From NCBI GenBank assembly GCA_003993805.1, contig RSEF01000019.1, positions 12,031,138-12,095,137 on the forward strand: DNA of 64,000 nucleotides, in the 5' to 3' direction. The translations under genes and the position numbers were made by a program. Under the pieces are notes generated by a model that saw only the letters and a list, made by a program, of their open reading frames with translations, made no database searches and was not told the origin of the DNA. Each line of letters starts with the position of its first letter. The stretch's first letter is position 1. This stretch comes from Himantopus leucocephalus (Eukaryota > Chordata > Aves > Charadriiformes > Recurvirostridae). This document shows positions 51,401-59,148 of this stretch, in pieces.

Positions 51401-54400
51401 CAAAGCCGCCCTCTACAAACATTTTGGTTAAGAATTCTTTTTTCTTTTCTTGTCTTCGGTAATTTATTTTTCAGGAGGAAAATCTTTCTTGCTGCCTTCA
51501 TTTATATGGAGTGTGGTTCCCCTCCCACTTAAGCACACCACTGCTCCTGACCTACTCTGCAAGTTCCCATACAATGGCACGAACAGGATTACTCGTGAGG
51601 CTTTAAAAAATGCAAGAGCAGTGCATTACATCTGTGTGCGTAAGACTAAAAAGCCTGCAGTACATAAAGCTTCGCTGAAGCAAGGAATGGCCTCTCTGCT
51701 GCAGAAATGGTCCCTCTTTATGTGGTTCCTTTCTCAGCTCCAAACTACTTTTTTTTTTCCTCTTTCTTCTCTGTGTTATTTAGCTTTGCCCTCTGGCCTC
51801 TGGCTGCCTTGTTTATTGCTGTGGTATTCCAGGACAGGTAAAAAAAAAAAACAAAAACAAAAAAACAACAGATTCATGCTCATGTGACTGCTCCAATTTC
51901 AGAGGGAAGGTATGTGAGGGCAGCCATGTGCTCGCACTATCTAGTTACGGTTTTGTGTTGGGGTTATAGCAACTGGGATATGTTTTCCAGCTGTAAAATG
52001 GAAACCCCCTGCCTGCTTTGAGTCACAACAACAAGCGTGTTTTGCTCTTTGGGACTGTCATACTTCCTGGGGTTAGTTAAACTGTTCCCTCCCTCTGGTG
52101 ACAGACACAGAAAAGCTGAGCCAGTCCTGTTTCTTTTATTAGTTATGGATAAGTCACAGGAAAATAGTGTTGCCTTGTGCAACTTGTGGATCAACAGCAA
52201 TATTTTTATACGGGAGCCTGGAGAGCTGGCTGCGGCATGGTGGGAGGTGTGGAGGGCTCCTGGTCCAGGGCTGGTGCGGACACAACCTGGCCAGCCCTGG
52301 TGCTGCCCCCAGACCTTGTGCCGTGCCTGGCACACCGAACGCCTGGGCTGCCGTGGGCTGCTCTCGCCAGCACCGGGAACGCTGCCCAGGAGAGTCAAGA
52401 GGTGTCTGTGGGCTCTAGGAAGGGACGTGGGCTCCTGTTCTCTGAGCCTGCTTTTAGCACCTCTTGCAGGTTGTAAGGCTGGAGGAAGTGTGAGATTAAA
52501 AGTTAATACAATACACCTCTTCCAGCGGTTGTTGACATCTGTTTTGATTCTCAGATCAAGGCTGTGCTGGGCAAGTTTGGTTTGTTCATGTGTGAGGGTA
52601 ATTTTGACTTTCAAAGTTGGATGCACATCAGAGTGCTGGATTTGAGCACCGAAGCGCCAGGGCAGGAAGTGCCCTCAGAAGACATCAACAACTTCTCCCC
52701 AGGTTGCATGAGCAGAGACGTGGGAAATCTTTGGCATCCCATACGGAGCCTCAGCAACAACCTGCCTCACGGACAAGCCTGGGTCTGCTGCCAGTGTCAA
52801 ACTTTGCTCCAAAACCCGTTAGAGGCAGAGCACGTGCACGCCAGAGCAATGCCTTTGGCCTCTAGTCTTGACCCTCCTCTCCTCTGAAAGGACCTGATTC
52901 TGCCCTGTGTCAGATGTGAAGGTTGTAGCTGATAATGGGGTTAAGAAAGTGAAATCTGTGATGGATTATTTTCCTTAGCTGTTGGGCACCCGCAATTAAA
53001 CTGGTACATTGTAATTAGTTCAATAGCATCTGTTAACTAACTTACTGCAACCAATGGATGTGTCTGGGAGCGCCTGCTCACGCTTGGCAAGGGACTGGAG
53101 AGGTTTTGCAAGGTCTCCTGCAGATCCGAGGACCTTTCTGTGGTATCTGCTCTCCTCCTAGGGGCAAACGGTGGAAGCACAGCCCTGTGGCCATGGTCAC
53201 TCGGCAAAGCCCTTGCAGACATGGCTGCCTGGTGTGGTTTCACTTTGAGAAGTTGCCTCCTTTGCTCTCTATAAGCCCGGGGGCATGGGATGGGTTTGGT
53301 TTTTTTTTTTAAGTGGAGATAAGGAAGGTGGTGCACTGCCGCCGGCAGTTGCTTGGCCTTGTGACTGCTCAGACCTTCCTAAAGGGACTTTCCAAGAGCT
53401 GGAGAACTCTTGAGCTTCCTTCCTGTGAAAGGCAGGTGGTGTTTCGGGCTGCTTGTTGACTGTTGAGGATGTCCTCTGTGTTTTGCACACACCCACATCC
53501 ACCCACCCCACCCTACCCCCTCGGTTGCCAGAGCCCAGTTACTGATCACTGAAGCTATTCAAAGAAGGAGCCTCAAGGGAAATGGGATTTCATTTGGTGT
53601 CCACCATCCACCCACATCCAGGACTAGGGACCCTGACTCTTCTGCCCATTGCTCACTTGCTAGCAAACGGAAAAGTATTGCTGCCTGAGAAAGGACCAAA
53701 TTCTGCAGTCAATTAAACATTGCATTTGTTAAGTAGACTGATAACATACTGCTGGGGAATACGTGTGTGTGGAGCAGAACAGTAGAGTGGGATTTAGCTA
53801 CTGGAAGGTGGCTTGTTATTGAATCAACTCCTCCAGCAGCAGGTTTGGCCCTCAGCTGTTCAGGTGAAGCTGCAGTTGTGGCCAATGACTCTAGTATTTG
53901 GCATGGTTTTTCGTGTAGTTTGCATCCTCCTACGACAAGGTGGGTCTGGCTCTGGTATGTGAAAATACTACTCAATGTTTTCATTTGCCTTTCTTCCCGG
54001 CAGCAAACAGCGGCATAATAAACTGTGGCGCTCACACTCGGACAGTGACCTCTCAGACCATCACGAGCCCATCTGCAAGTCTGGGCTGGAGCTGAACAAG
54101 AAGGAGATCACCACGTCAGCCGACCAGATCTCGGAGGCGAAGACCAATGACAACCAGCAGCCGATGTCTCCCATCTACTCAGCTGAGCTAGGCAGGGAGC
54201 AGCAGCTCCCAGAGGATGCCAACATGATCGAGGAGATGTGTGTGAAGGAGAGAAGGATCCACCTAGAGTTTACATGTCGAGACTTCCACGCTGAGCAGAT
54301 GGAGGACAAGCTCAACCTGAACAATATCAATGGCTGTACAGCAGGATGTTGTGTAGACTCTGTCCCTCCTGATAACTGCCATGCTTCTGAGGCCTTAATG

Positions 54401-57400
54401 CAACTCCAGCACCCCTTGGAAATAACAGAGTTTCCTGATTTGACAGTGGAAGATCTAGAAAAAGATGCCCTTAAGCCTGATATGAACGTGCACTTGGTTC
54501 CCATGGAAGAATTCACTTCATGCTTAAAAGACTTTCCCCAATCCCCAAACCAAAATTCCCTGAGTCTCCAACAGAATCCCCAGCCCGAAGTGACAGACCT
54601 CAGTACAGACAGGATTGATTTCTTCAGTGCTTTGGAGAAATTTGTGGAGCTTTCCCAGGAGAGCCGGTCACGCACCTGCTCCCATTCCAGGACGGAGGAG
54701 CAAGGGAGTGGAAGGAATGGGGTCTCCAGGGTGCCAGTGCTGGAAGTGCCGCCTGCTGCGGACGGAGGTGCAGATGCTCGAAGGAACAGCTCTGGAAACT
54801 CTCCTCAGGCATCGGATGACTCTTCCACAGATGAAGAACAACAAAAGGTTAAAATAATTTGCTCGGTTTTTTTAGGAATTGCTGCTTGAAGCTCTCTGCA
54901 GGTAGTTCTCTTGCTGTGAGGTTGTTGCGGACAGGGGATTTTCTAGTCCTGGCTCTCACTGAACAGGGTAGCTGTTTGGGGAGGGATTGTTAGATGCTTC
55001 CCCTTTTCTTCACTTCCAGATACTTGCCCTTTTCTGCACTTTTTCCTTAAACACCTGTGTGCTGGCAGTGGCAGGGCACTGGCTGAGTCGACCTTGACCT
55101 GACCTGCTGTGCTGTTCTCATGAGAAACTTATTTTTGAGTTTTGCATCAGGAGAGCAGATAGGTGGGACTTGACCCACTAATGTAGCTGAACCCTGAACA
55201 GCCGAGGCCAGGCAGCATCCCGAACCTGCACGAATATTTATCTGACTTGAGAAAGCCACCAAAGAATGGGATGAAACTGGCACCTTTCCCTGGTTGGGAA
55301 GCACCAGCGTTGGGGTAGTAAATCAAGGCAGATGTAGAGCTTCCACTGCTGGAGGAAGAGAATGAGCCTGGCCGGGCCTGGGGTGATGGGATCAGGCATG
55401 TCGTGGCTCACTTCTCTCCTGGGTAGAGAGGTGTTCCTGAGAAAATTTACTAACCTCTGAATGGAGGTACCTTTCTCCTATAATTGCTTTCCACCCCCCA
55501 GGGCTCTTACAGGGATTGATGATGTCCGGGGCCATCGTTTTCTGGGAGCCTCTCTTATTTAAATTCCACGCTGCATTGCTTGAATCTTTTCCATCTCCAT
55601 GTGAGGCAATAAGGCTCTTCCAAATATAATAGGCCGATGCTCTCTCCAGTGATTTGGCAGAAAGAGCGTCTGTGCGGATGGGGGAGCCTCTCCTCTGGCC
55701 ATTTTCCTCTGGGAAACCAGAGCATTTCAGCGCTCTTTTTGCTGTACTTCTCTTCGCTCCCATATGTGAGCAGAATCTTTCAGATTTTCAGTTCAAAACT
55801 GCACTTTTAGCAGTATTAGGATTTTTTTGTTGTTAACAGGACTTTTCATTATTTAAAAAAAAAAAAAAGGCTAAATTTCCCTCGGAATTCATGGCAATTA
55901 AATGAAAGTTCTTAAATCTCAGTCTAGGTGAAAATCCAGCCTGGAATATGTTAAATGCAGTCCCAGAGACAATAATGCTTCTACGTTAGTGATCACGGCA
56001 CTTGTAATCTATCCCCACACACCGGCATGTGCACTTTTTGTTCCTTTGGGGATGTGCGCCCCCATTTCTTTTAAGCCGCTGTCATTTGCTCTGTGTCAGC
56101 ACAGCTGATGCACTTTGTAATGCTCCTGTTTCTGTGTTGCAGGAGGTCCCCGAGCTGCCTAGCGCAGGCCATCTCACGAGATCCCACTCAGAAAATGCCA
56201 TTTCTGTGAAGGAAATTATCACAGAGATAGAGTCAATCAACCAGGCAGCAGGACCTGCCCAGCAGAAAGAGGGTTCAGCCAACCTCACCCAGACACCAAA
56301 GAGGAACACGGTGCATGATCTGCCAGTGGAGGCGATTTGGGCATTGGAAAGGGTGGAACAGAGTGAAGGAGCCTGTGCTGGACACCAAGAAAAGGAGAAG
56401 GACCCTCTACAAGTTGAGCAAGAAGCTGCCCCCTCCCTGCAGCCCCCTTCTGGTAAATCAGACCTGGAGGAAAGCAGCCCTGGGGGGGAGCAGCAAGAGC
56501 CTCGCGGCTCCATCAACCCTGAACCCAAGTGGTGCCCTGGCTCTGTCCGGCGAGCCACCCTGGAGTTCGAGGAGCGCTTGAGACAGGAGCAGGAGCACCA
56601 GCACGCATCCCCGGTCTGCGTATTACCAACCCGCAAGAACTCCAGGAACGACTCTCCTGCTGCCGAGCTCCTGCCACGGGGGAAGAGCGAGGAGCCGCCC
56701 CTGGAGCTGGCTCCGGAGGGTGACAAGGCGCAGGGTCCAGGCGCTGAGGAGCTGCTGCCGCCTCCCGGGGCAGAGCTGCCTGCAGGCAGACACCTGCCTG
56801 CACCCCTCACCTCCCCTGCGCAGGAGCCCCTGCTTGCAGAGCCCAGCCCGGGGCAGGAGGGAGCGGCACAAGAGCGCAGGACAGTGGTTTCTTTTGATGG
56901 GCTGGAGGAGCCATCCCTGCCCTCCCTCCTCCCAAAGAGAATTGAAATCATCGAATACACTCCCACAGTCAAGTCTGCGGAGCGCCCCGACGCAAGCTGT
57001 GAGCAGAGCGGGCTGGCCACAGCCGTCCCGTCTTTAGATGAAAACTTGAACCCTTCGTTGTCCTCGGAGAAGGCACCGGCCTGTCTCAGAGCTCTGACGC
57101 TGGTAAATCTCTCACTGCCGGAGCACGCGGTACACAAGCAGGCCACCTTCACTGTGGGCAGCCCCAGCGAGGAAGGTGGTGGGTTATCTGTTCACCTCAG
57201 TGCTCCTTCCCCCTCTGCACAGGTGACTGCTACACTTCCGACCAGCCTCGATCGCTCTTCTCACCCCCACGTAATTCACCTGGAAGGCGTCACTGAGCAG
57301 AGCACGGGTACAGACGATGAGCCGGTCACGCCATGTGGCATTGAGGGAGATGCAACTCTCCCATTCAGGGACAGACCCAAACCTCTCTGCAAGGAGGGTG

Positions 57401-58131
57401 CCCGCACCTCGAGGCAGCTGAGTGGCGAGGACTTCACCAGCCAACGCGCTGAAAACATGGACCTTCTGGACATCTCTTTCCTGTGTTACAGCCTTCCCCA
57501 CAGCTCCAGCAGCCACAGTGTGGAGGAGCGCAGCAACAGCCCGGGGCTGGTCAAGCAGCGAGCGAAGGAAATAGAGGCTCGGATCCGGCACGCAGGGCTC
57601 ACCACACCCTCCCACATGAAACGTTCGGCATCCTTGGCCAAACTGGACTGCCTGGACCTCTCCAAGGATGACTTATCTGAGAGGGAGTCGGCCTCTTCCA
57701 ACGCCAACCCAGTGCTTCTCACCTGTGTTGCCCTCGGTCAAGGCTTTCGTGGAGGGAGGTTGGAGAGGGGCTCGGAAAGCGCATGCGGAAAGCATCGCCT
57801 TTCCTCCCCAGAGTGTGCTAGGCATTTTGTGGAACAGCTCAGAACAGCGGAGTGCATTGCCCAGAGCAAGCCGGTGGAGAGGCTGCTGGCTCAGTACGCC
57901 AAAGAGTGCGGCTCCAGCCAGCAGAGTTTGTTTTCCAGCACAGATCCTACGTGGACTACCTCTGAGGAGGGTCCTCCGCTGCTCCAGGTGCAGGTCCTGG
58001 ACTCCTTGTCTCCGGCTCAAGGTCTGGCTGTCGCACCCCGGCAGCAGCACGGGAGAACTCACCCTCTGAGGAGGCTCAAAAAGACCAATGATAAAAAGCG
58101 GACAACCAATCCTCTCTACAATACTATGTGA
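6424..58131 (+). CDS. SSH2: SSH2, slingshot protein phosphatase 2 (whole spliced coding region, 14 exons)
   Basis: Joined exons: 6424-6479, 26500-26603, 31434-31498, 36276-36397, 38828-38896, 39679-39744, 40872-41066, 42860-42953, 43074-43202, 46078-46124, 47562-47708, 49490-49690, 54004-54847, 56143-58131. They total 4128 bases, or 1375 residues plus TGA. The reading frame stays closed at every GT-AG junction. Family knowledge: slingshot enzymes dephosphorylate cofilin/ADF at Ser3 at actin-rich sites and so activate actin severing. Domains read here: SSH-N about 19-225, DEK-C about 230-285, dual-specificity phosphatase about 295-430, then a long Ser/Pro/Glu-rich tail. The phosphatase loop HCKMGVSRS has nucleophile Cys375 and Arg381; the likely general acid is Asp344 in VYDEEA. 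LHK at 167-169 and Trp440 match positions described for F-actin activation of SSH1. RSAS at 1207-1210 matches the SSH1 14-3-3 site. The sequence follows SSH2 rather than SSH1 or SSH3 in exons 2-12 and in the terminal NDKKRTTNP segment. The start uses the short alternative first exon; the exons of the longer N-terminus are not in the window. Confidence 0.97.
9707..9724. repeat. A(17) ending in an ambiguous base
   Basis: Homopolymer followed by a single N. It is probably an unresolved homopolymer length. Confidence 0.9.
12848..12907. repeat. Tandem duplication, 30-base unit, two copies
   Basis: Units at 12848-12877 and 12878-12907 differ at one position (CCGG against CTGG). Both contain GGTGCCTGTGGCTTGGCT. 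Confidence 0.9.
13211..13226. repeat. T(16) homopolymer
   Basis: Simple T run in intron 1. Confidence 0.9.
16204..16279. repeat. Poly-G tracts flanking a 10-base N gap
   Basis: G(25) at 16204-16228, then 23 bases of ordinary sequence (16229-16251), N(10) at 16252-16261 and G(18) at 16262-16279. This is a likely assembly or sequencing trouble spot; a true poly-G or quadruplex-forming repeat is possible. Confidence 0.9.
19310..19348. repeat. T homopolymer (about 38) interrupted by a single N
   Basis: T(22), N at 19332, then T(16). The length is not reliable. Confidence 0.9.
22103..22134. repeat. Short tandem duplication, 16-base unit
   Basis: GGCCGAGCAGCTCCCC is followed by the near-identical GGCCGAGCAGCCCCTT. 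Confidence 0.8.
25095..25170 (+). mobile_element. Decayed tRNA-Ile-like sequence, probable SINE head relic
   Basis: The stretch contains GTTAAAGCGG (like the tRNA-Ile GTTAGAGCG D-arm and A box) and, 30 bases later, AAGATCGCGGGCTCATGCC (like AAGGTCGCGGGTTCGATCCC, the T-arm and B box). Upstream GTAGCCAGC resembles the 5' GTTAGCTCAG. The anticodon region is disrupted and the T-arm lacks a base, so it is not a functional tRNA. tRNA-Ile-derived SINEs such as TguSINE1 are known in songbirds. The tail and target duplications were not identified. Confidence 0.4.
26500..26603 (+). CDS. SSH2: SSH2 coding exon 2 (start of SSH-N domain)
   Basis: Acceptor CCTCACAG ends at 26499 and donor GTAATG begins at 26604. 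The exon encodes ISESFLTVKGAALFLPRG and the following basic stretch RISHRRNKHA, which are characteristic of the conserved slingshot N-terminus. It enters in phase 2 and leaves in phase 1. Long and short SSH2 isoforms would both use this exon, because the long N-terminus also joins before ISESF. Confidence 0.96.
28622..28706 (+). repeat. Inverted repeat copy A in intron 2
   Basis: Its reverse complement matches 30331-30402. The first 39 bases (28622-28660) match copy B at 37 of 39 positions, and a second 25-base block (28681-28705) at 22 of 25. Copy A has about 13 extra bases between the blocks. Weaker similarity continues on both sides, suggesting an old interspersed repeat. Confidence 0.85.
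30331..30402 (-). repeat. Inverted repeat copy B in intron 2
   Basis: This is the partner of 28622-28706 in the opposite orientation, about 1.6 kb away. The best block is 30364-30402. The family was not recognised. Confidence 0.85.
31434..31498 (+). CDS. SSH2: SSH2 coding exon 3 (SSH-N domain)
   Basis: Acceptor CCCTGCAG ends at 31433 and donor GTAGGC begins at 31499. The 65-base exon encodes GDLQQHLQAMFILLRPEDN plus IRL, matching SSH2 closely. It leaves in phase 0. Confidence 0.95.
31499..36275 (+). other. SSH2: SSH2 intron 3 (4777 bases)
   Basis: Phase 0 intron. No gene or recognisable repeat was seen. Confidence 0.9.
36276..36397 (+). CDS. SSH2: SSH2 coding exon 4 (SSH-N domain)
   Basis: Acceptor TTCCTTAG ends at 36275 and donor GTACTC begins at 36398. 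The exon encodes AVRLESTYQNRTRYMVVV, then the STNGRQDTEESIVLGMDFSS block typical of slingshot proteins. It leaves in phase 2, and the split Ser codon is completed by exon 5. Confidence 0.96.
36398..38827 (+). other. SSH2: SSH2 intron 4 (2430 bases)
   Basis: Phase 2 intron. It has a G-rich run near 37945-37975 (nine G then GTGGGGTGTGGGG). Otherwise nothing was recognised. Confidence 0.9.
38828..38896 (+). CDS. SSH2: SSH2 coding exon 5 (SSH-N domain)
   Basis: Acceptor CTACAG ends at 38827 and donor GTGAGT begins at 38897. The exon encodes STCTMGLVLPLWSDTLIHL then DGDG. It is 69 bases long with phase 2 at both ends, so skipping it would keep the frame. Confidence 0.95.
38897..39678 (+). other. 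SSH2: SSH2 intron 5 (782 bases)
   Basis: Phase 2 intron; nothing was recognised inside. Confidence 0.9.
39679..39744 (+). CDS. SSH2: SSH2 coding exon 6 (SSH-N domain)
   Basis: Acceptor CTCTCCAG ends at 39678 and donor GTAAGT begins at 39745. The exon encodes GFSVSTDNRVHIFKPVSVQA then M and the start of a split Trp codon. It is 66 bases long and symmetric (phase 2 at both ends). Confidence 0.95.
39745..40871 (+). other. SSH2: SSH2 intron 6 (1127 bases)
   Basis: Phase 2 intron. A stop-free 190-codon frame on the minus strand (39709-40281) shows no family features and is treated as chance. Confidence 0.9.
40872..41066 (+). CDS. SSH2: SSH2 coding exon 7 (end of SSH-N domain, LHK motif)
   Basis: Acceptor TTTCTAG ends at 40871 and donor GTAAGT begins at 41067. 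The exon encodes SALQSLHKACEVARSNNYYP, the WVSYYESHINSDQSSVNEWN block and DSPALFTDV. The LHK at residues 167-169 corresponds to the N-terminal motif described as needed for F-actin stimulation of SSH1 (family knowledge). The exon is 195 bases long and symmetric. Confidence 0.96.
41067..42859 (+). other. SSH2: SSH2 intron 7 (1793 bases)
   Basis: Phase 2 intron; nothing was recognised inside. Confidence 0.9.
42860..42953 (+). CDS. SSH2: SSH2 coding exon 8 (first half of DEK-C domain)
   Basis: Acceptor CTGATAG ends at 42859. The exon encodes PTERERTERLIKTKLREIMM, then QKDLENITSKE, the first helices of the DEK-C domain. Donor GTGCGT begins at 42954 and opens the 120-base intron 8. The exon leaves in phase 0. 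Confidence 0.96.
42954..43073 (+). other. SSH2: SSH2 intron 8 (120 bases, stop-free and in frame)
   Basis: A short phase 0 intron between the two DEK-C exons. Its length is a multiple of three and all 40 codons are open, so retention would insert 40 residues into DEK-C without a frameshift. Donor GTGCGT and acceptor CCACCCAG are acceptable, so normal splicing is expected to dominate. Confidence 0.93.
43074..43202 (+). CDS. SSH2: SSH2 coding exon 9 (second half of DEK-C domain)
   Basis: Acceptor CCACCCAG ends at 43073 and donor GTAAGT begins at 43203. The exon encodes IRTELEMQMVCNLREFKEFI then DNEMIVILGQMDSPTQIFDH and VFL. This completes DEK-C and leads into the phosphatase domain. It is phase 0 at both ends. 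Confidence 0.96.
43203..46077 (+). other. SSH2: SSH2 intron 9 (2875 bases)
   Basis: Phase 0 intron; no gene or clear repeat was recognised. Confidence 0.9.
46078..46124 (+). CDS. SSH2: SSH2 coding exon 10 (47-base small exon, start of phosphatase domain)
   Basis: Acceptor TTCCCTGCAG ends at 46077 and donor GTAAGT begins at 46125. The exon encodes GSEWNASNLEDLQNR plus two bases of Gly. At 47 bases it is easily missed by gene finders, but it is required for the frame between exons 9 and 11. Confidence 0.95.
46125..47561 (+). other. SSH2: SSH2 intron 10 (1437 bases)
   Basis: Phase 2 intron; nothing was recognised inside. Confidence 0.9.
47562..47708 (+). CDS. SSH2: SSH2 coding exon 11 (phosphatase domain, general acid)
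   Basis: Acceptor CCATGCAG ends at 47561 and donor GTAAGT begins at 47709. The exon encodes VRYILNVTREIDNFFPGLFE, YHNIRVYDEEATDLLAYWND and TYKFISKAK. The Asp in VYDEE (residue 344) is the likely general acid of the dual-specificity phosphatase. The exon is 147 bases long and symmetric (phase 2 at both ends). Confidence 0.96.
47709..49489 (+). other. SSH2: SSH2 intron 11 (1781 bases)
   Basis: Phase 2 intron; nothing was recognised inside. Confidence 0.9.
49490..49690 (+). CDS. SSH2: SSH2 coding exon 12 (catalytic P-loop HCKMGVSRS)
   Basis: Acceptor CGCTTCAG ends at 49489 and donor GTGAGT begins at 49691. The active-site loop HCKMGVSRS is coded at 49515-49541, with the Cys375 codon at 49518-49520 and the Arg381 codon at 49536-49538. 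It is followed by ASTVIAYAMKEYGWNLDRAY and ERRTVTKPNPSFMRQLEEYQ. All residues needed for activity are intact. The 201-base exon is symmetric, so skipping it would leave an in-frame, phosphatase-dead protein. Confidence 0.97.
49691..54003 (+). other. SSH2: SSH2 intron 12 (4313 bases)
   Basis: Phase 2 intron. It contains a pyrimidine-rich stretch (about 50560-50930), an A-rich (A)nC tract at 51840-51870 and a C-rich CCCACATCCACCC patch near 53490-53520. Overlapping open frames on both strands near 52000-52640 show no family features. Confidence 0.9.
51840..51870. repeat. A-rich low-complexity tract
   Basis: A runs interrupted by single C bases. Confidence 0.9.
54004..54847 (+). CDS. SSH2: SSH2 coding exon 13 (proximal tail, F-actin-related Trp)
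   Basis: Acceptor TCCCGGCAG ends at 54003 and donor GTTAAA, a weak match to consensus, begins at 54848. The exon starts SKQRHNKLWRSHSDSDLSDH. Trp440 aligns with the SSH1 Trp reported to matter for F-actin activation. SSH2-type blocks follow: LELNKKEITTSADQI, INGCTAGCC, FPDLTVEDLE, and TDRIDFFSALEKFVELSQES near the end. Acidic and Ser-rich stretches suggest phosphorylation. If the donor is not used, a stop follows after 15 intron-encoded residues. Confidence 0.95.
54848..56142 (+). other. SSH2: SSH2 intron 13 (1295 bases)
   Basis: Phase 0 intron with a weak GTTAAA donor. It includes A(14) at 55855-55868 and an ATTAAA string near 55897. No gene was recognised. Confidence 0.9.
56143..58131 (+). 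CDS. SSH2: SSH2 coding exon 14 (long regulatory tail, stop codon)
   Basis: Acceptor TGTGTTGCAG ends at 56142. The exon encodes residues 714-1375. Recognisable SSH2 islands are SHSENAISVKEIITEIESIN, WCPGSVRRATLEFEERLRQE, KRIEIIEYT, KQRAKEIEARIRHAGL, KRSASLAKLDCLDLSKDDL, FVEQLRTAECIAQSKPVERL and the terminal HGRTHPLRRLKKTNDKKRTT. The stop TGA is at 58129-58131. Between the islands the sequence is GC-rich, Pro/Glu/Ala-rich and poorly conserved. It is probably disordered, and its short conserved islands look like phosphorylation and docking sites. Ser1210 in RSAS lies where SSH1 has its 14-3-3 site. Confidence 0.96.
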   Translation, partial: EVPELPSAGHLTRSHSENAISVKEIITEIESINQAAGPAQQKEGSANLTQTPKRNTVHDLPVEAIWALERVEQSEGACAGHQEKEKDPLQVEQEAAPSLQPPSGKSDLEESSPGGEQQEPRGSINPEPKWCPGSVRRATLEFEERLRQEQEHQHASPVCVLPTRKNSRNDSPAAELLPRGKSEEPPLELAPEGDKAQGPGAEELLPPPGAELPAGRHLPAPLTSPAQEPLLAEPSPGQEGAAQERRTVVSFDGLEEPSLPSLLPKRIEIIEYTPTVKSAERPDASCEQSGLATAVPSLDENLNPSLSSEKAPACLRALTLVNLSLPEHAVHKQATFTVGSPSEEGGGLSVHLSAPSPSAQVTATLPTSLDRSSHPHVIHLEGVTEQSTGTDDEPVTPCGIEGDATLPFRDRPKPLCKEGARTSRQLSGEDFTSQRAENMDLLDISFLCYSLPHSSSSHSVEERSNSPGLVKQRAKEIEARIRHAGLTTPSHMKRSASLAKLDCLDLSKDDLSERESASSNANPVLLTCVALGQGFRGGRLERGSESACGKHRLSSPECARHFVEQLRTAECIAQSKPVERLLAQYAKECGSSQQSLFSSTDPTWTTSEEGPPLLQVQVLDSLSPAQGLAVAPRQQHGRTHPLRRLKKTNDKKRTTNPLYNTM

Positions 58132-58213
58132 TCCTGAGCCCTCGGCTGTGATTTCTTACCGAGAACCCGTGGTGTTGCGTTCACACAAGGGGCAGGTGTA
58201 ATATAAGGAACAT

Positions 58214-58221
58214 GCACTTTA
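58214..58221 (+). promoter_or_regulatory. Candidate miR-17/20/93/106 8-mer target site
   Basis: GCACTTTA lies 83 bases after the stop codon, a favourable position. It is the full 8-mer complement of the AAAGUGC seed. Only sequence matching supports it. Confidence 0.35.
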
Positions 58222-59140
58222 TTGGTTAATTTTATATATATTGTCATTTTACTGTTCCTGGCGCATGTAGGTGTGGGTTGGTTCTTCTGTGTGTGACTCT
58301 GACTGCAGGACTGTTTGGGTTTTTTTACGTTTTTTAACTCCGATAACCTCAAATGTTCGTGGGTTTTTTTTGTTGTTGTTAGTTTGTTTTAAAAGAACAC
58401 CTTTATCCTGCGAAAATTGATGTTGGCTTGCTTCGGCAAGGTGGAGTTTTGCTTAGAACCAGATCCTAGTTCCTAACTTGAATTTTCCCCATGCCTTGAA
58501 ATGGTGCTGGGCAGTTGTTGGGGTGAGAGCCCCCGTAAATGTGAAGGCTGTGCCAAGGTCCCTTTGTTTGGCCTTTCTTTTATTTCTGCAAACTGGAACT
58601 CCACAATGCTGGCAGATCACTCGCAAAGCTGCTTCAGGACAAACTCCCTGGGCTCGGTTTGGCTGGTGCATCCCCAAAAGGAGCACACAGTGGGTAAATC
58701 CTCCCGACGGATGGGCTCTGAAAGCCCCGGGCAGCCTGGCACCGAGATCCACGCTCACCTCCTGGTGAGAGGAGGAGAGCCCCCAAAGCCAGAGTGTTCT
58801 TTTAAAACAAACGCCTCGTTAGGGTTTTAACCCTCCCATTACTTGAATACTGCTGTGGGCCTTCCAAGTTCATGGCCATATCATCTGTCCTCTGCCCTCC
58901 TGCTGCCTCCCCTCCGCCCAAAAGCTGTTCATGTCTCATGCTGCCTGAGTTTTCCTCTCCCCTCTGCCACGCTCACAGGCACTTGTGGTCTCTCCCAAAC
59001 CTGGAGGCTGTTATCGTTGTTACATGACATATTGCCCCGACTGAATGCAAAGCTTTGTCCTCTCTGCTGTCACTCCTAACAGTCGACCTGGAGGGAAGAT
59101 CTTTTCTGGAAGATTTTTTTTCTTTTTTTTTGGCCTAAAT

Positions 59141-59148
59141 TGTATATA
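59141..59148 (+). promoter_or_regulatory. Candidate Pumilio response element
   Basis: TGTATATA fits UGUANAUA exactly. It sits in a T-rich stretch next to TATTTAT, so an AU-rich element is also possible. Confidence 0.45.

Noticed and set aside
51964..52645. Overlapping 220- and 202-codon frames on opposite strands in intron 12
   Set aside because: Neither resembles a known family or transposon protein, and each is the other's shadow; probably chance.
56082..57152. 356-codon minus-strand frame opposite SSH2 exon 14
   Set aside because: It is a shadow of the real GC-rich coding exon.
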